DNA from: Microstegium vimineum
Taxonomy: Eukaryota > Streptophyta > Magnoliopsida > Poales > Poaceae
Assembly (NCBI GenBank): GCA_022036555.1
Contig: CM039120.1
Location: forward strand, 16,314,475 to 16,378,474
Direction of reading: 5' to 3'
DNA length: 64,000 bases
Each line of letters begins with the position of its first letter. Position 1 is the first letter of the stretch. A model generated the notes under the pieces. It searched no databases and was not told where the DNA came from. It saw only the letters and a list, made by a program, of their open reading frames with translations. Positions 1-11,015 of the stretch are shown piece after piece. A program made the position numbers and the translations under genes.

Positions 1-1348
1 CCAAGCCAAAACAGATTGGGACTGCTGCTACTCCATCGGCCGCTGTCGTTATCCTGGTGCAAGCTTTCGAGGTAACAATCTTTATCTCACTTATGTCGAT
101 TACAAACTCTCATCGGTGATGTTCACTCAATTGCACAACATGCTCTCTTTTGTAGCCAACGAATTCATCGGCAGCTGTTTCAAATGTACAAGCTTCTCCA
201 ACTCAGTCTGCCGATGCCCCCCCAAGTGAAAAAATCTAAGCGCCAAGGCTCCTCAAGCGCTGCTCCTCAACAAAAACGCCCAAAGCCATTAACCGGAGTC
301 ATATCACCGGCTACATCTCCTCAAGATCATATCGACACACCAACACTAGAGCCAGCGTCGGCTTCCATCCCTAAGCAATTACATGCTGAGATTCCTGACC
401 AAGGGACAGCACCATCACCGCAAAGGCTGGTTGTAACAGAAACATCATCGGCATCGGCACCAGCATCAGCGTCAACCGTTCACCCTACCGAGGCAAATCT
501 ATCGGCAACTATTGCTGATCTTCCAGACGCAACTAGGCCAACCACTCTATCAAGCCCGAGGCGAGAAATGTCTCTAAAGCAGGTATACCGACGATTCATT
601 ATAAATTTAGCACGATACAAATTCTTAACTGACGAATTTTAATCCCTTTTCTTTTCAGGCCCAAGACTCCCCCAACAGTCTATTCTCCTTTGCCATCAAT
701 ATCCCAGATGATGATGAAGAGGAAGAAAGTTCTGTTCCATCCTCAGACATCGTATCGACAGAAATAAAGTCTAAACTTGAAGCAATACTATTCTTACTGT
801 AGCAAAACACATCCCAACTGATCCAGGACTCCAACGCAGTAAGGATAGCCTTCAAAGAGATTCAGGGCCAACTCCCTGCCGATATCGAAGAAACACTCTT
901 CCAAGCAGCGTATCTTGAGAGCCGACAACTTCAATATCAAAGAGCTTCACGCCGTATTGCCGATAGAGCTGCCCAAACAAAACTTGAAGAAGAAATACTT
1001 AAGTTCAAGCAAACTGCGGACGAAAAGCACAAGGACATCATCCGTCTAGAAGCGTCTGGCGGCGCGCTTGAACAAGAGATCATGCATCTATCGGCACGAA
1101 AAGAAGAGCTGCTAGCCGAGCTGAAGAAAGTTGATGAAGCTTTAGGCGCAGCTACTCAAAAGAAAGCTCAACTCCTCGTTGTCGCCAAATCTCTACAACA
1201 AGAGAGAGATACCGACGCTCGCGAAGCCCTCCTGTTGAAGAGGAAGCTCAAGCCAGTTGAGGGCTCTGCCGATGACGACGCCAAAGAGATAGAAGAAGCC
1301 AATCAAATTCGCCTTCGCGCAATTTCATCTATCCAAACTCTGTTGTAA
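1..1348 (+). pseudogene. Tail of the antisense gene of Tat-like element copy 1
   Basis: Spliced gene running opposite to gag-pol. Visible exons are about 1-71, 156-582 and 659-1348; introns 72-155 and 583-658 have GT-AG ends and the second ends in a pyrimidine-rich tract. Exons 2 and 3 join in phase 0. Exon 2 codes a Ser/Pro/Ala-rich low-complexity stretch. Exon 3 starts with an acidic run (about residues 14-23 of the exon) and then about 170 residues of Glu/Lys/Leu-rich helix, very likely coiled coil, ending at TAA 1346-1348. Breaks: an in-frame TAG at 800-802, and reading frame near 156-235 that differs from the homologous stretch in copy 2, so at least one indel. The upstream part, where a plant-mobile-domain-like region would be expected, is outside the window. 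Protein function is unknown. Confidence 0.65.
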
Positions 1349-1404
1349 TTTGTCACATTTGAACTTGATAACTGACCCATATGTAACATAACGCTGACGC
1401 TTTT

Positions 1405-1473
1405 CTATCGATGCTTTGTATGACCAACCCACTTCGTGAAGTAATCGGTAGCAACAAGTACGAATTTATACCC
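1405..1473 (-). pseudogene. Integrase scrap of Tat-like copy 1
   Basis: About 22 codons matching the first catalytic segment of Ty3/gypsy integrase (GYKFVLVATDYFTKWV-like, including the first Asp of the D,D-35-E triad). A stop follows immediately, and the next sequence is the 3' end of the antisense gene. Upstream it is separated from the RT scrap by only about 50 bp. Both sides are therefore deletion junctions. Non-functional. Confidence 0.7.
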
Positions 1474-1525
1474 TTTACTTGATTAGCACACGAGGATTAC
1501 ATCGGCACGCCATCTGTCGGCATGG

Positions 1526-1783
1526 TTAAAAGCCAGATTCAACAAGCAACCGATGTTCCACTATGAATCGGTCTAGACCAGGCATCTCTGTATAATCCCA
1601 AGCAAGACAATCTTTATATTCCTTTAATAAATCGACTAGTTGCTGCTTACATTGAGAATCTAACTTAGCATTAATAAAAGTTGATCTAGGCCTGCTATCA
1701 TCGTCGATATCCACTTCTAATAAATCATCCGCCGATGTAAACTCCTGCCCGAGCTTTCCATCATCAGCGAACCGATCCATCAA
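1526..1783 (-). pseudogene. Linker and first part of reverse transcriptase, Tat-like copy 1
   Basis: Open for 85 codons. It contains the acidic linker and a DCLAWDYTEMPGL...VEHRL segment that in gypsy polyproteins lies just before the RT fingers. The RT catalytic motifs (Y-x-D-D), RNase H and most of integrase are missing: the frame ends soon after VEHRL and integrase sequence begins within about 50 bp. This marks one edge of the internal deletion. Confidence 0.75.
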
Positions 1784-2751
1784 AATGCTTCTTCAGAACT
1801 GACTGCTTAGATCGGTATGATTCGATAATCGGCAATCTTGAAGGCTTCTGTATCCCACGCCTCACCCGACATACACTTGGTCTGCTCATAAGTTTCTGAC
1901 TCTGCCGATGCAATAACCGACGAGATTTCACTCTAGACCACTTCAATATTATCTCCAACCCACTGAACCAGACTTTGATGCATTGTGGACGGGATACAAC
2001 AATTGGCATGAATCCAATCTCGTCCCAAGAGCAAGTTGTAGGGACCCTTGCCGTTGATCACAAAAAACATTGTCGGCAAAGTTTTACTGCCGATGGTCAA
2101 CTCAACGCATATTGCTCCCTTAGCTGGCGATACGTTGCCTTCAAAATCTTTGAGCATGATGTCAGTTTCGGCTAAGTCTTGGTCACCTTTTCCAAGCTTC
2201 CTGAATATGACATACGGCATGACATTGATTACTGCTCCACCATCTACTAGCATCTTCGATATCGGCTGCCTGTCCACTTTGCCTTTAACAAATAAAGCCT
2301 TCATATGCTGCCTCTCATCGTCAGCGGGCTTCTCGAAAATAGCCATCATAGGATCTAGCATTAACTGCGCTGTCTCAGCATCATCTTCCTCAGTATCGAT
2401 AGGCCCCATGAACTCTATCGGCAACATGACAACCATATTGACATCTGCCGATGGGCCCCTCTCCTTGTGTTTCGGTCTCCACTGCATGACTGGAGAGTTT
2501 TCACCATTATACAGTTCTGCCTGACGCTCGCGCTGGATTTTTCTTTTCTGAGTTTTCATCAGACTCTTGGGGCACCATTGAGGAAGCTGGTACTGAGTCT
2601 TCCAAACAGGCTGGTACTGCTTTTCTCTATCGACGCTTGTACCACCTCTTATATTCGGGTCTCGAGAAAATATTTCTTCATCGGGTACTCTCGCATCTGC
2701 CATCTCCTCAATTCTTTCCTGATATTCACGTTTGCCAAGCCTATCATGCAC
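1764..2751 (-). pseudogene. Aspartic protease region of Tat-like copy 1
   Basis: A 272-codon open stretch (2751-1933) covers the end of gag and a retropepsin-like domain. Active-site segment VDGGAVINVMPY gives the D-G-G form commonly seen in plant gypsy protease, and a downstream LLLGRDWIHA segment corresponds to the conserved hydrophobic-Gly flap end. The frame breaks at about 1930 into a different frame (1764-2009), so protease and RT are no longer joined. On the family model this would process the gag-pol polyprotein in the cytoplasmic particle; here it is inactive by truncation. Confidence 0.75.
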
Positions 2752-5398
2752 GCTGAGCTTGCCCCCCAGCCGATCATGTACCGATCCCTTTTCTCTGATC
2801 GGCCTGGCACAATCCGACGCTCGATCATCAAAACGGGGCTTCTTCTCTGATCGATCCGCGGGATAATACCCATTTCATTCGGGACAATTATCGGCAGTGG
2901 GCAGCTTGATACCTTCTTCCAACAATGAACAAAGAAAGGGCACTTCCAGTGATTTTTATGCCGATACCATTCTTGGCGCCTTTCTTCCTCCTGCTGCCGA
3001 CATCGCTCTTCCTGCGATTGCCGATAACCCCTTCGTGACTGTCGATGTGTAATCACAACACCATATGGTACACATCCACGGGAATCCCTGGAGCTACCAC
3101 CTTCATCGGTAATCCTCTTACCCTTTTTATCATCGGAGATATCCCTTACATCATTCACAGATACCTGATGTTTTGGATCTACCGATACACTTTCTTTGGC
3201 AGCTTCCGATGTCAATACTCTGGTCTTCCCACTGATCTCTACCATATTAGCAGGAAACGGGTGTTGATCAATCTTCATTGGCTTCTGGGTCTTCGAATTT
3301 TCAAATTTGACTCGCCCAGATTCAATTTCTGATTGCAGCTGCTGTCTGAAAACTTTGCAATCATTTGTATTGTGTGAAGTTGCATCATGCCACTTACAAT
3401 ACCTCATCTTTCTGAGCTCTTCCGCCGATGGGATTACTTGATTAGGTGCTAGTTTAATTCGCCCTTCTTGAAGCAATAGATCCAATATCCTATCAGCCTT
3501 GGTGATGTCGAAGGTGAACCTCCCAGAATCTTTCTGACCAAACGGGCAGGACACTGGCTTCTTATTCTTTACCCATTCAGCAGCGCCGATACTTGCCTCT
3601 CCATTGGACTCAGAATCTTCCTCCTGTTCGATAAAGGGCACCCTCTTTCCCCAAGTCTTTTTAGGTTCAAAAGTTTTCACCTCCTGATTATCAACTCTTT
3701 GCACAAGGTGACTTAAACTTTCAAACTCTTGGGAAGCATATTTATCCTTGATGTGCGGCAGTAACCCTTGGAACGCCAAATCTGCCAATTGTCGATCATC
3801 AAGCACCAAGTTATAACACTTGTTCTTTACATCCCACAGTCTCTAGATAAAGCTTTCTACCGACTCATCATTACGCTGTTTCAACTTCATTAAATCGGTA
3901 ATCTTCTTCTCATAAATGCCAGCGAAGAAGTATTTATGAAACTGCCTCTCTAGATCGGCCCAGGTGATCACAGAATTTGGAGGTAACGAAACAAACCATG
4001 TGAATGCCGATCCAGATAATGATGACGAGAACAACCTCACCCTTAGTTCATCCTTGCTGGCTGCTTCTCCACATTGGATAATGAAGCGGTTGATGTGTTC
4101 CATCGTTGACGTATCATCCTGGCCAGAGAACTTTGTGAAATCTGGTACCTTGTACCGATTTGGGAGGGGAACCATATCATACGCCGGAGGATACGGCTTC
4201 CGATAAGAATACGTATTGATTTTAGGTTTAATGCCGAACTGTTCTTTCATCACTTCGGCGATTTTGTCGGTCCAGTACGCATTCTGATCTTGCCGATGCA
4301 TCGGCGGGACGTTGACTGGTTGAGTTGGTTGATACACCTCCTCAGAGCAATCGGCGCAGATGCGACATTGGCCTGCTGCATGTCATACATTGGTTGATTC
4401 GTCGATGGATCACTTTGAACACCTGCCGAGAGGTACTGTGGCGTCATATTCACCGGCTGATAGATTGATCCCTCATTTTGAATATTCATCGGGTACTAAG
4501 TCCACCCGGCATTATAGTTCATCGGCATACCATTTGCTAATGGCCGATAAACATTCGACGCCTGGAGCGCTGGCATCCTAGTCTGAGGGTTCACCATCAT
4601 AGGCTGATTCAAAACCATAGCATCCCGTTGCATCGGCAAAGAGCTTGCCTATGGTTGCGCATAAGGCATCTGAGGCATCACTATCTGAAGATTTTCCCAC
4701 AATAATTGTACAACTAGAGAAGTCGTAGAGTAATGTGTTGTCGGGACCATCGGCTGTGTTGAAGCTACCGATGGCACAGGAGCCTTCCATACCACATTGT
4801 TACCCTGCACTGATCCAGAATCACCAGATTGGCCTGGAGGCATACCATATCCCCACCAGTTGGCAGGAGTTGGTTGTCCGTTTGCCGCAGGCCCTGACAT
4901 TGCCGATGCCACTGGATCTGTACTCAATCGAGTAACGCTCACAGGACTTGATCTGGATAGCGTGCTCTCATCGGCCATTGGATTCTCCGTCTGGAGAGAT
5001 GTTGCTGGAACCACCGATGAGATCGTAGCAGATGCCGATCTAGGTTGATGATATGCTGGACCAACATACTGGGGTGCTCGTCCTTCCTTGAAAGATTGTA
5101 CAACAACATTGTGCACAGTATTGGACAGCACACTAGAGTGGCTAATTGATGCTTGATTTAAAGCAGAATTAACCATCTCTTGCAATTTACCAGGATTGGC
5201 ATCGAAAGTGACTTGCCGAGGCGCCGACAGATCTTGCTTATGAATAGCATCGCCGCTCCTGTATAAGCTGAAGGATTTCAGATACAATTGCTTGTACTCC
5301 TCCATAGCTTGCTCCATAGCCTGCTTCTGATTATCTTTCAGATCTGCTTCGGAGACTTCAATGACATTGTCCTAATGGATACCAGTTGCATCACCCAT
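2649..5398 (-). pseudogene. Gag of Tat-like copy 1
   Basis: Gag begins at ATG 5398, only 62 bp from the LTR edge. An in-frame TAG (5372-5374) occurs nine codons later. Open stretches: 5317-4649 (helical N-terminus MEQAMEEYK, then a Pro/Gln/Met/Ser-rich region), 4489-4250, 4337-3843 (retrotransposon gag core with FTWFVSLPPNSVITWADLE and KLKQRNDESVESF), and 3809-2649 (YCKWHDATSHNTNDCKVF, a zinc-binding-like Cys/His segment). Several frame changes separate them, so it is a pseudogene. Homologous to gag at 60620-63999, which keeps a longer open N-terminus. Gag would form the capsid-like particle. Confidence 0.8.
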
Positions 5399-5460
5399 AA
5401 TCAACAGATAACTGTGATCAACGGATGTATAATTGGTCCCACCGGTTGTGCCAAAAGAGG

Positions 5461-6208
5461 TGTTGACACAAAATACGTCAGATCCGTGAACACCTCGGGC
5501 CAATACCCGAATTCGATCTTCCAAGGTGTGCCAGTTGATTTGACCAAATAATCAACAAGGATGATAACTAGAACAACGATGAACAAGACGACGGCGATGC
5601 GCCCAGAAGTCAAGCTCAGATTGCTCAAACGCGGAACTCACAACGTAGACGGAGGTCTTGTAGATGCAGCCCGTCGAGATCGTAAGAACTCGTAGATAAA
5701 CTAGCAACTAATTCGATAAAAGTAGATGCTGTAAAAGTAGATAAAAAGTAATAGATTTGTTTGATTGATATTGGATCTCTTTTTCTCATACGCCCTAGGT
5801 ACATATTTATACTATAGCAGGAGATGTACATAGACACGACTTATACCTAAACAAAACCCCTATTTTTAAGGAAATAAACAACTCGTGCAAGAGTCAAACT
5901 CAAACTATATAAAACGAATATTAATTACTAATTTCCATATCTGCTTGCTCCTCGATGACACCTTCCATCGGTAGACCCCTTCAATCCGCAACCTTTCCTA
6001 CTATCATTGGCATCTTTCGGCTGACGTCAGCTATATCCCGCCTCCATCGGCAATGTTCCCGATCGGCAATATTCTTTACCATCGGCAACCTCTTTCGTCT
6101 CCACCAGTGGTTGACTAACAACACTTCGATGCCGATAAAAGCGGTGATCACTTCCTTGTCAATAAATGCAATCAAATCATATTGACACGTCCAAAAATGG
6201 TGTCAACA
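5461..6208 (-). repeat. 5' LTR of Tat-like copy 1
   Basis: 748 bp, bounded by TGTTGACA and TGTCAACA (8-bp terminal inverted repeat). The same ends bound the 993-bp LTR at 59381-60373, with clear similarity at both edges. A TATA-like box (TATAAATA on the minus strand) sits at 5804-5811 and has an exact counterpart at 59800-59807 in the other copy. ATCGGCA/TGCCGAT occurs at 6046, 6062, 6081 and 6130. No perfect tRNA-iMet primer site follows the LTR; the adjacent minus-strand sequence is Thr/Gly-codon-rich TGGCACAACCGGTGGG. Confidence 0.85.
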
Positions 6209-6384
6209 GCTGTAAATCATATAATTGACTGTAGGTGAATGTTATAGAAGGGGAGGTAAATGGGCCGAAACGTGTGAGGAAGATAGCGGCCCAAGTCGCG
6301 ACGCAAAAAGTGGGCGTGGCGGTTTCTTATTTCGTCAGCGCAATTTCCCAAAAACCCTGGAATGCAAAGCGTTTCGCCCCTTGG

Positions 6385-6390
6385 TATAAG
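6385..6390 (+). promoter_or_regulatory. TATA-like box for the antisense gene
   Basis: GGTATAAGAAGG about 130 bp before the presumed ATG at 6518, followed by a GC-rich 5' leader with GGC repeats. Position and spacing suit a plant core promoter. Weak evidence on its own. Confidence 0.35.
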
Positions 6391-6517
6391 AAGGGACGGC
6401 GGCGGCGGCGGTTTCCACATCTTTGGTTCCCAGTGAGGCGTTGTGCAATCTCCGATCCGCTTTTCTCACGCTCCGTGATCTATTGCAATATCAGTTCGCC
6501 ACTGTCGTATCCAGTTA

Positions 6518-9482
6518 ATGGCTCCCCGGAAGAAGCCGAGTACCCACGCATTCGTGAGGAAGGGGGGGAGGCTTCAAAGATGGTGGATGTACTTCCGGAT
6601 TGGACCAATCAGTGGGCCAAGTGTACTTTGAAGGGGGAGGATATTCAGCTTCTCGTTATTGCTGGTATTCTTCAGGACAAATCTCTTTTGAATTGGAGGG
6701 CAGCGACTGGCGAGGAGTTCCCGACTCCTGACACTGGTGAGCATGTCGTCTTTGAGTCCTTCTCTTGGCGTGGATTCGGGGTTCCAGTTCACCCTTTTCT
6801 TCGCAATCTCTTGGAATATTACAAGATTGCGTTATGCAACCTCCATCCCAACTCGGTGCTGCACGTCTCTGTTTTTGTGCATTTTTGTGAGGCGTTTCTT
6901 GGAATTGAGCCGCATTTCGAGCTGTTTTGTTATTTGTTCTGACTCAAGCCGAATGGGACTACCGCATCGCGGGTTGTTGGCTCTGTATACCTTTAGCTTC
7001 GGGAGGGTATGACGGATGTGTATATTGCTACTCTGTTGCCTTCGAAGATTCCGGAGTACAAGTCTCGTTGGTTCTATGTTCCCCAGGGGGACCGTGTGCG
7101 CGTGGTGATCTGGCACATATCCCGACATCGCAACCTAGCTGGTCGGCAGCTCCTTCGAAGGTGGCGATGGACCAGGTGAAGGAGCTGCTGGCGTTGATGG
7201 ATTGGTCGTCAGTTGATGGTGTTGCTGTTGGCTGGAGTTTTGTGATGAGATGTTGTTAGCCTTGCAAGGATAGGGTTCATCCTTCCTTTCTTTATACTGG
7301 TCGCAGTGACCCTACCCGTGAAGCACCCCAAATGTTAGAGCAAGAGGAAGGATTTGATCGTGCTTCTGTAATTTTTTATCTTTCCTTGCCCTATCTGATG
7401 AAATCACGGGATGCGTTTCGTGATGGGCTGCCTCCGCCGTCGGTGAGTCTCGACTTTGTCTTTGTAGCGACTGTCTAATTTTTTGTATTTTTCGGTGGTT
7501 TCGACTCAAACCTTCTTGGTCAGGATCATGCGGCCTTTGTTTCTCGAGTTCCGTCAGCGGAGTGGCCCCTTGGTGTGGATCAGTCAAGGATTGTGGACGA
7601 TATACTTGGTGGAGGTGGTCGCGAGTCTTCCGACGAGGGTGTGGCCCATAGGCCCTTGGGTAGGAGACGCCAAGTACATGGTGATCGAGCCGGAAGGCGC
7701 CCAGCTGATTTGCCTCGCAAGAAGATGAAGCCGTCAGTAGAGACCGGGGGCAAGTTTGTAATCAACGAGGGCACCGTCCGACTGGATTCGTCGTCCGATT
7801 CGTCTGATGAGGGATCGAGTGGTAGTGTGCCGCCCCCGAGCTTAGATGGAGAGGGATGTTCGCGCTCAGGTCTCAAAGCGGTTGCCGGTGATTTCTTTGG
7901 GGTGGCGCACCTTGTTGCTTCGTCGGGGCGCCCGCCCATGGGTGCTTCAATAGGCTTCGCGGAGGGGGTTCCGGGTCGGCGGTTCGTCAGGGCTCGTCGG
8001 AAATCATATCTGTGAGTGCTTCATTTTTGTTCGAGTTCTAGCTACTTTTGTCAATTTGCTTGTGATGCTGCTTTTGATAGAGCGTCGAGCTCTGAAGACC
8101 CGACGGGGTTTCGTGACGATGGGTCGGATGTCGCTGGGGGTCGTGTGGAGTCTCGGAGAGGGGTAGTGCCCCTGCATCGACTGATCCCCCTGCTTGTGAA
8201 GTGGACCCTGCGTCGAGTGAGCAGACTGCGTTTGGTAATGGTGCCGATGGTTCCGGGTCTTGGGATGCGGGGCCAGATTATGGTTCTGTGCCGAAGTCGT
8301 CATCCTTTTTGGCATCGGACCTAGGAACAGTGAAGGAAAAGAGGTCGGCGATGGTGTATGAGGAGCCGGAGGTGGTGGAGGAGATCCCTCGTGTTAGAGA
8401 AGAACCGAAGGCGGCACCAATTCGTACTTTCCATCTTGACGGTGAGGATTGCGTTGTTATCGAGGAAGACGAGGCCACAGAAGAGACAGCTGCCCTTCTT
8501 AGAGATGCTAGCGAACTGCTCGGCTGATTCAAGGTAACTTCGGGTTCTTGGCTTAACTGTGCATTGTCTTCGCGCTTTTCTGTTGAATAGGCATCATGTC
8601 ATCGCAGGGATTGTTTAAGTCGGGGAGATAGCGTAGTATGATGGCCGACCAGCTTGCGAAGTTGTCTGCTGAGAATAAGCGTCTTCAAGGTGACATTGCT
8701 CGTGTCGAAGGTCAGTTTGCGGGGCTGGAGGAGAGCTTGGACACAGCGCACCGGTGCTCCAAAGTGTTAAGAGCCGCAGTTCGGGATCGAGAGCGGGAGA
8801 CCAGCGAGCTTCAATCGCACGTTGACAAACTTGGCCTTCGTAAGTTTTCGTTCTTCGTTGCTTTAAGTATTGGTGTCTTGTCTTTGTGGTAATTTTTCCC
8901 GCTTGTCGCGTAGAGTTGCTGGGTGCTCAGAAGCCGAAACGTCTTGCCGAGGAAAAAACTAATGCTGCTGAGCGAGAGGTGCACAAGATGCGGGAGATGC
9001 ACAAAGGTAGCGTTTTACTGCCTTTCGTTGCTTTTGAGTGGCTTCCTTACTTGGCTTTTGCTGCCTCCGCAGTTCATTGGGGCAATGTTCGTCTTCAATT
9101 TGCAGACCTGCAGGCGAAGGTGGATTCTTATTATGAAAACTTCTGGTCGCTGGCGCGGGAGATTGCTCCTGTGGTGAGGTGTGTTGATGGCCGGGAGCTC
9201 ATTCCTGAAACCGCTGGTCGGGTGACCATGGAGAGTGTGTTGGCGGGGGTTCGCGGCATGTGGGGCAGACTTCAACTGTTTACGACTTCGGCAGCGCGGA
9301 GTGTGGCTGCTCATGGCATGGCTGTGTTGCAATCTCATTATCCGAGGGTCAAGCTTGATCGTGTGGAGACCGGATTTGTGTTGGGGACGTCGGATGAGGA
9401 TGCAGATCGTCTGGAGGCGGCTCTCGATCATATCGCGGAGGTCGTAACTAAAGGTGTTGATTTGTTCTCTGCTGGGCGGTGA
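6518..9482 (+). pseudogene. Six-exon antisense gene of the second gypsy family (putative gypsy-type transposon domain)
   Basis: Likely exons: 6518-7442, 7524-8011, 8081-8533, 8591-8839, 8914-9006 and 9106-9482, all introns GT-AG and short (51-99 bp). Exon 1 starts with a basic MAPRKK-like end, then a domain with FGVPVHPFLRNLLEYY, LHPNSVLH and FCEAFLGIEPHFELF, typical of PF04195-like proteins found in grass gypsy elements. Exons 2-3 are Ser/Asp/Glu-rich. Exons 4-5 are coiled coil (MADQLAKLSAENKRLQ). Exon 6 is a helical C-terminal domain ending at TGA 9480-9482. Breaks: a shift in the G run near 6565, TGA near 6940, TAG near 6991, TAG 7257-7259, a shift near 8160-8200, TGA 8525-8527 and TAG 8629-8631. 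Function is not established; inactive here. Confidence 0.7.
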
Positions 9483-10295
9483 TAGTTTGTATCATGGATA
9501 CCTTCATTCGGGCGTGTAAGTGAAAACTACAAAGCTGTAAAATATCCGGGCGGTGAGCTTTTGTTTCACTTGTGTATCCTGTCGTGCCTCCTGAGTCATG
9601 AGCCGTAGAGATGAATCGTTCAGCCCCAGGTTCCCTGTGGCCCGGATCGTAGAGCCCAGAGCTACTTCACGCGTAGGTACCACAGAGATTACTAGGGGGG
9701 TAAGCTGCTAGCAACCCGCGGCGCAGAGGGCAAACAGCTCATGCACGCTTGAGGTGGTGCTAAGGCTGGAACCCTTTTTCGAGAGGCTCGATCGTGGCGT
9801 GACTAGGGCCTGTGGAGATCGTTCCTGCAGACGCTGGGTGCAAAGCCATGCTGCTTGTAGAGTCGTCGACCGTACTATGGTCGTGTACAGATTCTGGGCG
9901 CATAACCTCATGGCCTTCAACTCGGGTGATGTCTCGTTTGATAGAGATGCATCATCTGAGAGGTCCATCAACATGATCATGGCGTATAGGGTAGCTTCTA
10001 TGCATTATGAAGTTGATCGACCAGATTTGAAGGTTTCCGGTTATGGCCAGGCTGTTTGGAGAACGCCGTGATGCGTTTGGAGGGTCGTTGAAACACTGTG
10101 AGAGTGTTTTGGAGAGGTCATGGAGCGCCATGTGTTCCTTGCTAGGCGTCGAATTGTCGTGGGTGTTTTGCTGGAGTCGGGGTATGTATGAAGTATAACA
10201 TATCACTTGTATTTATTCATCGGAGATAATCGGTACAAACTTTATTGGACTTTTTCAAGTGCCTAAACTGATTGTATTGCCCGTTGTGCGGTCCT
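9483..10295. other. Non-coding internal region of the second gypsy family
   Basis: Lies between the antisense gene and the protease end. Only short ORFs without recognisable similarity on either strand. Pol domains that an autonomous element would carry here (RT, RNase H, integrase) are absent. Confidence 0.6.
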
Positions 10296-11015
10296 TCACA
10301 TGTTCTTGCGTTGTAGGTCCGCGTTGGTTGTTGACGCTTGTATTTCCTTCGGCCTCTTGGCGGTGGAGTTACTGGTAGTGGTGGAGTTGTACTTGTCGTG
10401 GGGACGGGGTCTCCCGGCGATGTTTATTGTTTGTTGTTCGCACTCATATGCGACTTTCAAATCGGTGCGGAGGCTGAGGATGCCTTGTTGTGTTGGTATC
10501 TTCAGGATCATATAGGTGTAATGCGGTACCGCCATAAGTTTTGCGAGCGCCGGTTGGCCAAGGATTGCGTGGTAAGCTGTTTGGAAGTCAGCGACGATGA
10601 AATTGATGTTCTCGATTCTGAAGTGGTTCTGGTCTCTGAGTTGTACTGGGAGCGTAATTTGTACTACTGGTGTGGATGTCTTGTCTGGGACTATATCCCA
10701 GAAAGGGAAATTTGCCGGTAGGAGGTCTTTTTTGGAATAATCGAGCTGGCGGAATGCGTCGGCGAAGATGATGTTTAGCGCGCTGCCGCCGTCGACTATC
10801 ACCTTCCTGAAGCGGCATGTGGCGATGGTTGGGTCGACAATCAGTGGGAATCGACCAGGATACCTATAATCTGTCCACTCATCTTCAACTGAGAAGTTGA
10901 TAGTCTGCTCCGACCAATCTAGGTACCGGGCGTTGGCCGAGACATCATCTTTGGCGATGACCGAGTAAATGTCTTTGCGAACTTGACGGCATCGCCTTTC
11001 TCCTTCAGTAACCAT
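10296..11015 (-). CDS. Aspartic protease region of the second gypsy family
   Basis: 240 codons open. Motifs in order: YLDWSEQTINFS (gag-protease junction typical of this grass family), VDGGSALNIIFADAF (active-site Asp in D-G-G-S), the ILGQPALAKLMAVPHYTYMILKIP segment, and a basic/Thr-rich tail. The frame ends at 10296 with no RT after it. Family knowledge: such gag-pro proteins in non-autonomous elements may be supplied with RT by relatives. The region upstream (gag) is broken, so translation as a polyprotein is unlikely. Confidence 0.7.
   Translation of the reverse strand: MVTEGERRCRQVRKDIYSVIAKDDVSANARYLDWSEQTINFSVEDEWTDYRYPGRFPLIVDPTIATCRFRKVIVDGGSALNIIFADAFRQLDYSKKDLLPANFPFWDIVPDKTSTPVVQITLPVQLRDQNHFRIENINFIVADFQTAYHAILGQPALAKLMAVPHYTYMILKIPTQQGILSLRTDLKVAYECEQQTINIAGRPRPHDKYNSTTTSNSTAKRPKEIQASTTNADLQRKNM

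Larger units (their letters stand above)
1..6208 (-). mobile_element. Tat-like Ty3/gypsy LTR retrotransposon, copy 1 (partial, internally deleted)
   Basis: Minus-strand element cut by the window edge. In its own direction the order is 5' LTR (6208-5461), gag (from 5398), protease, the first part of reverse transcriptase (1783-1526), a short integrase scrap (about 1473-1405), then the tail of a gene on the opposite strand (1348-1). RT catalytic core and RNase H are absent, so an internal deletion joined early RT to integrase. An antisense ORF between integrase and the 3' LTR is established for the Tat lineage (Grande is the classic case), which supports the lineage call. The words ATCGGCA/TGCCGAT recur throughout. 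Copy 2 of the family lies at 59381-64000 in the same orientation. The element appears to have landed in the second gypsy family, upstream of that element's antisense gene at 6518. Confidence 0.85.

Noticed and set aside
1933..2850. Plus-strand frames of 66-158 codons opposite protease
   Set aside because: Shadows of the minus-strand protease and gag coding sequence.
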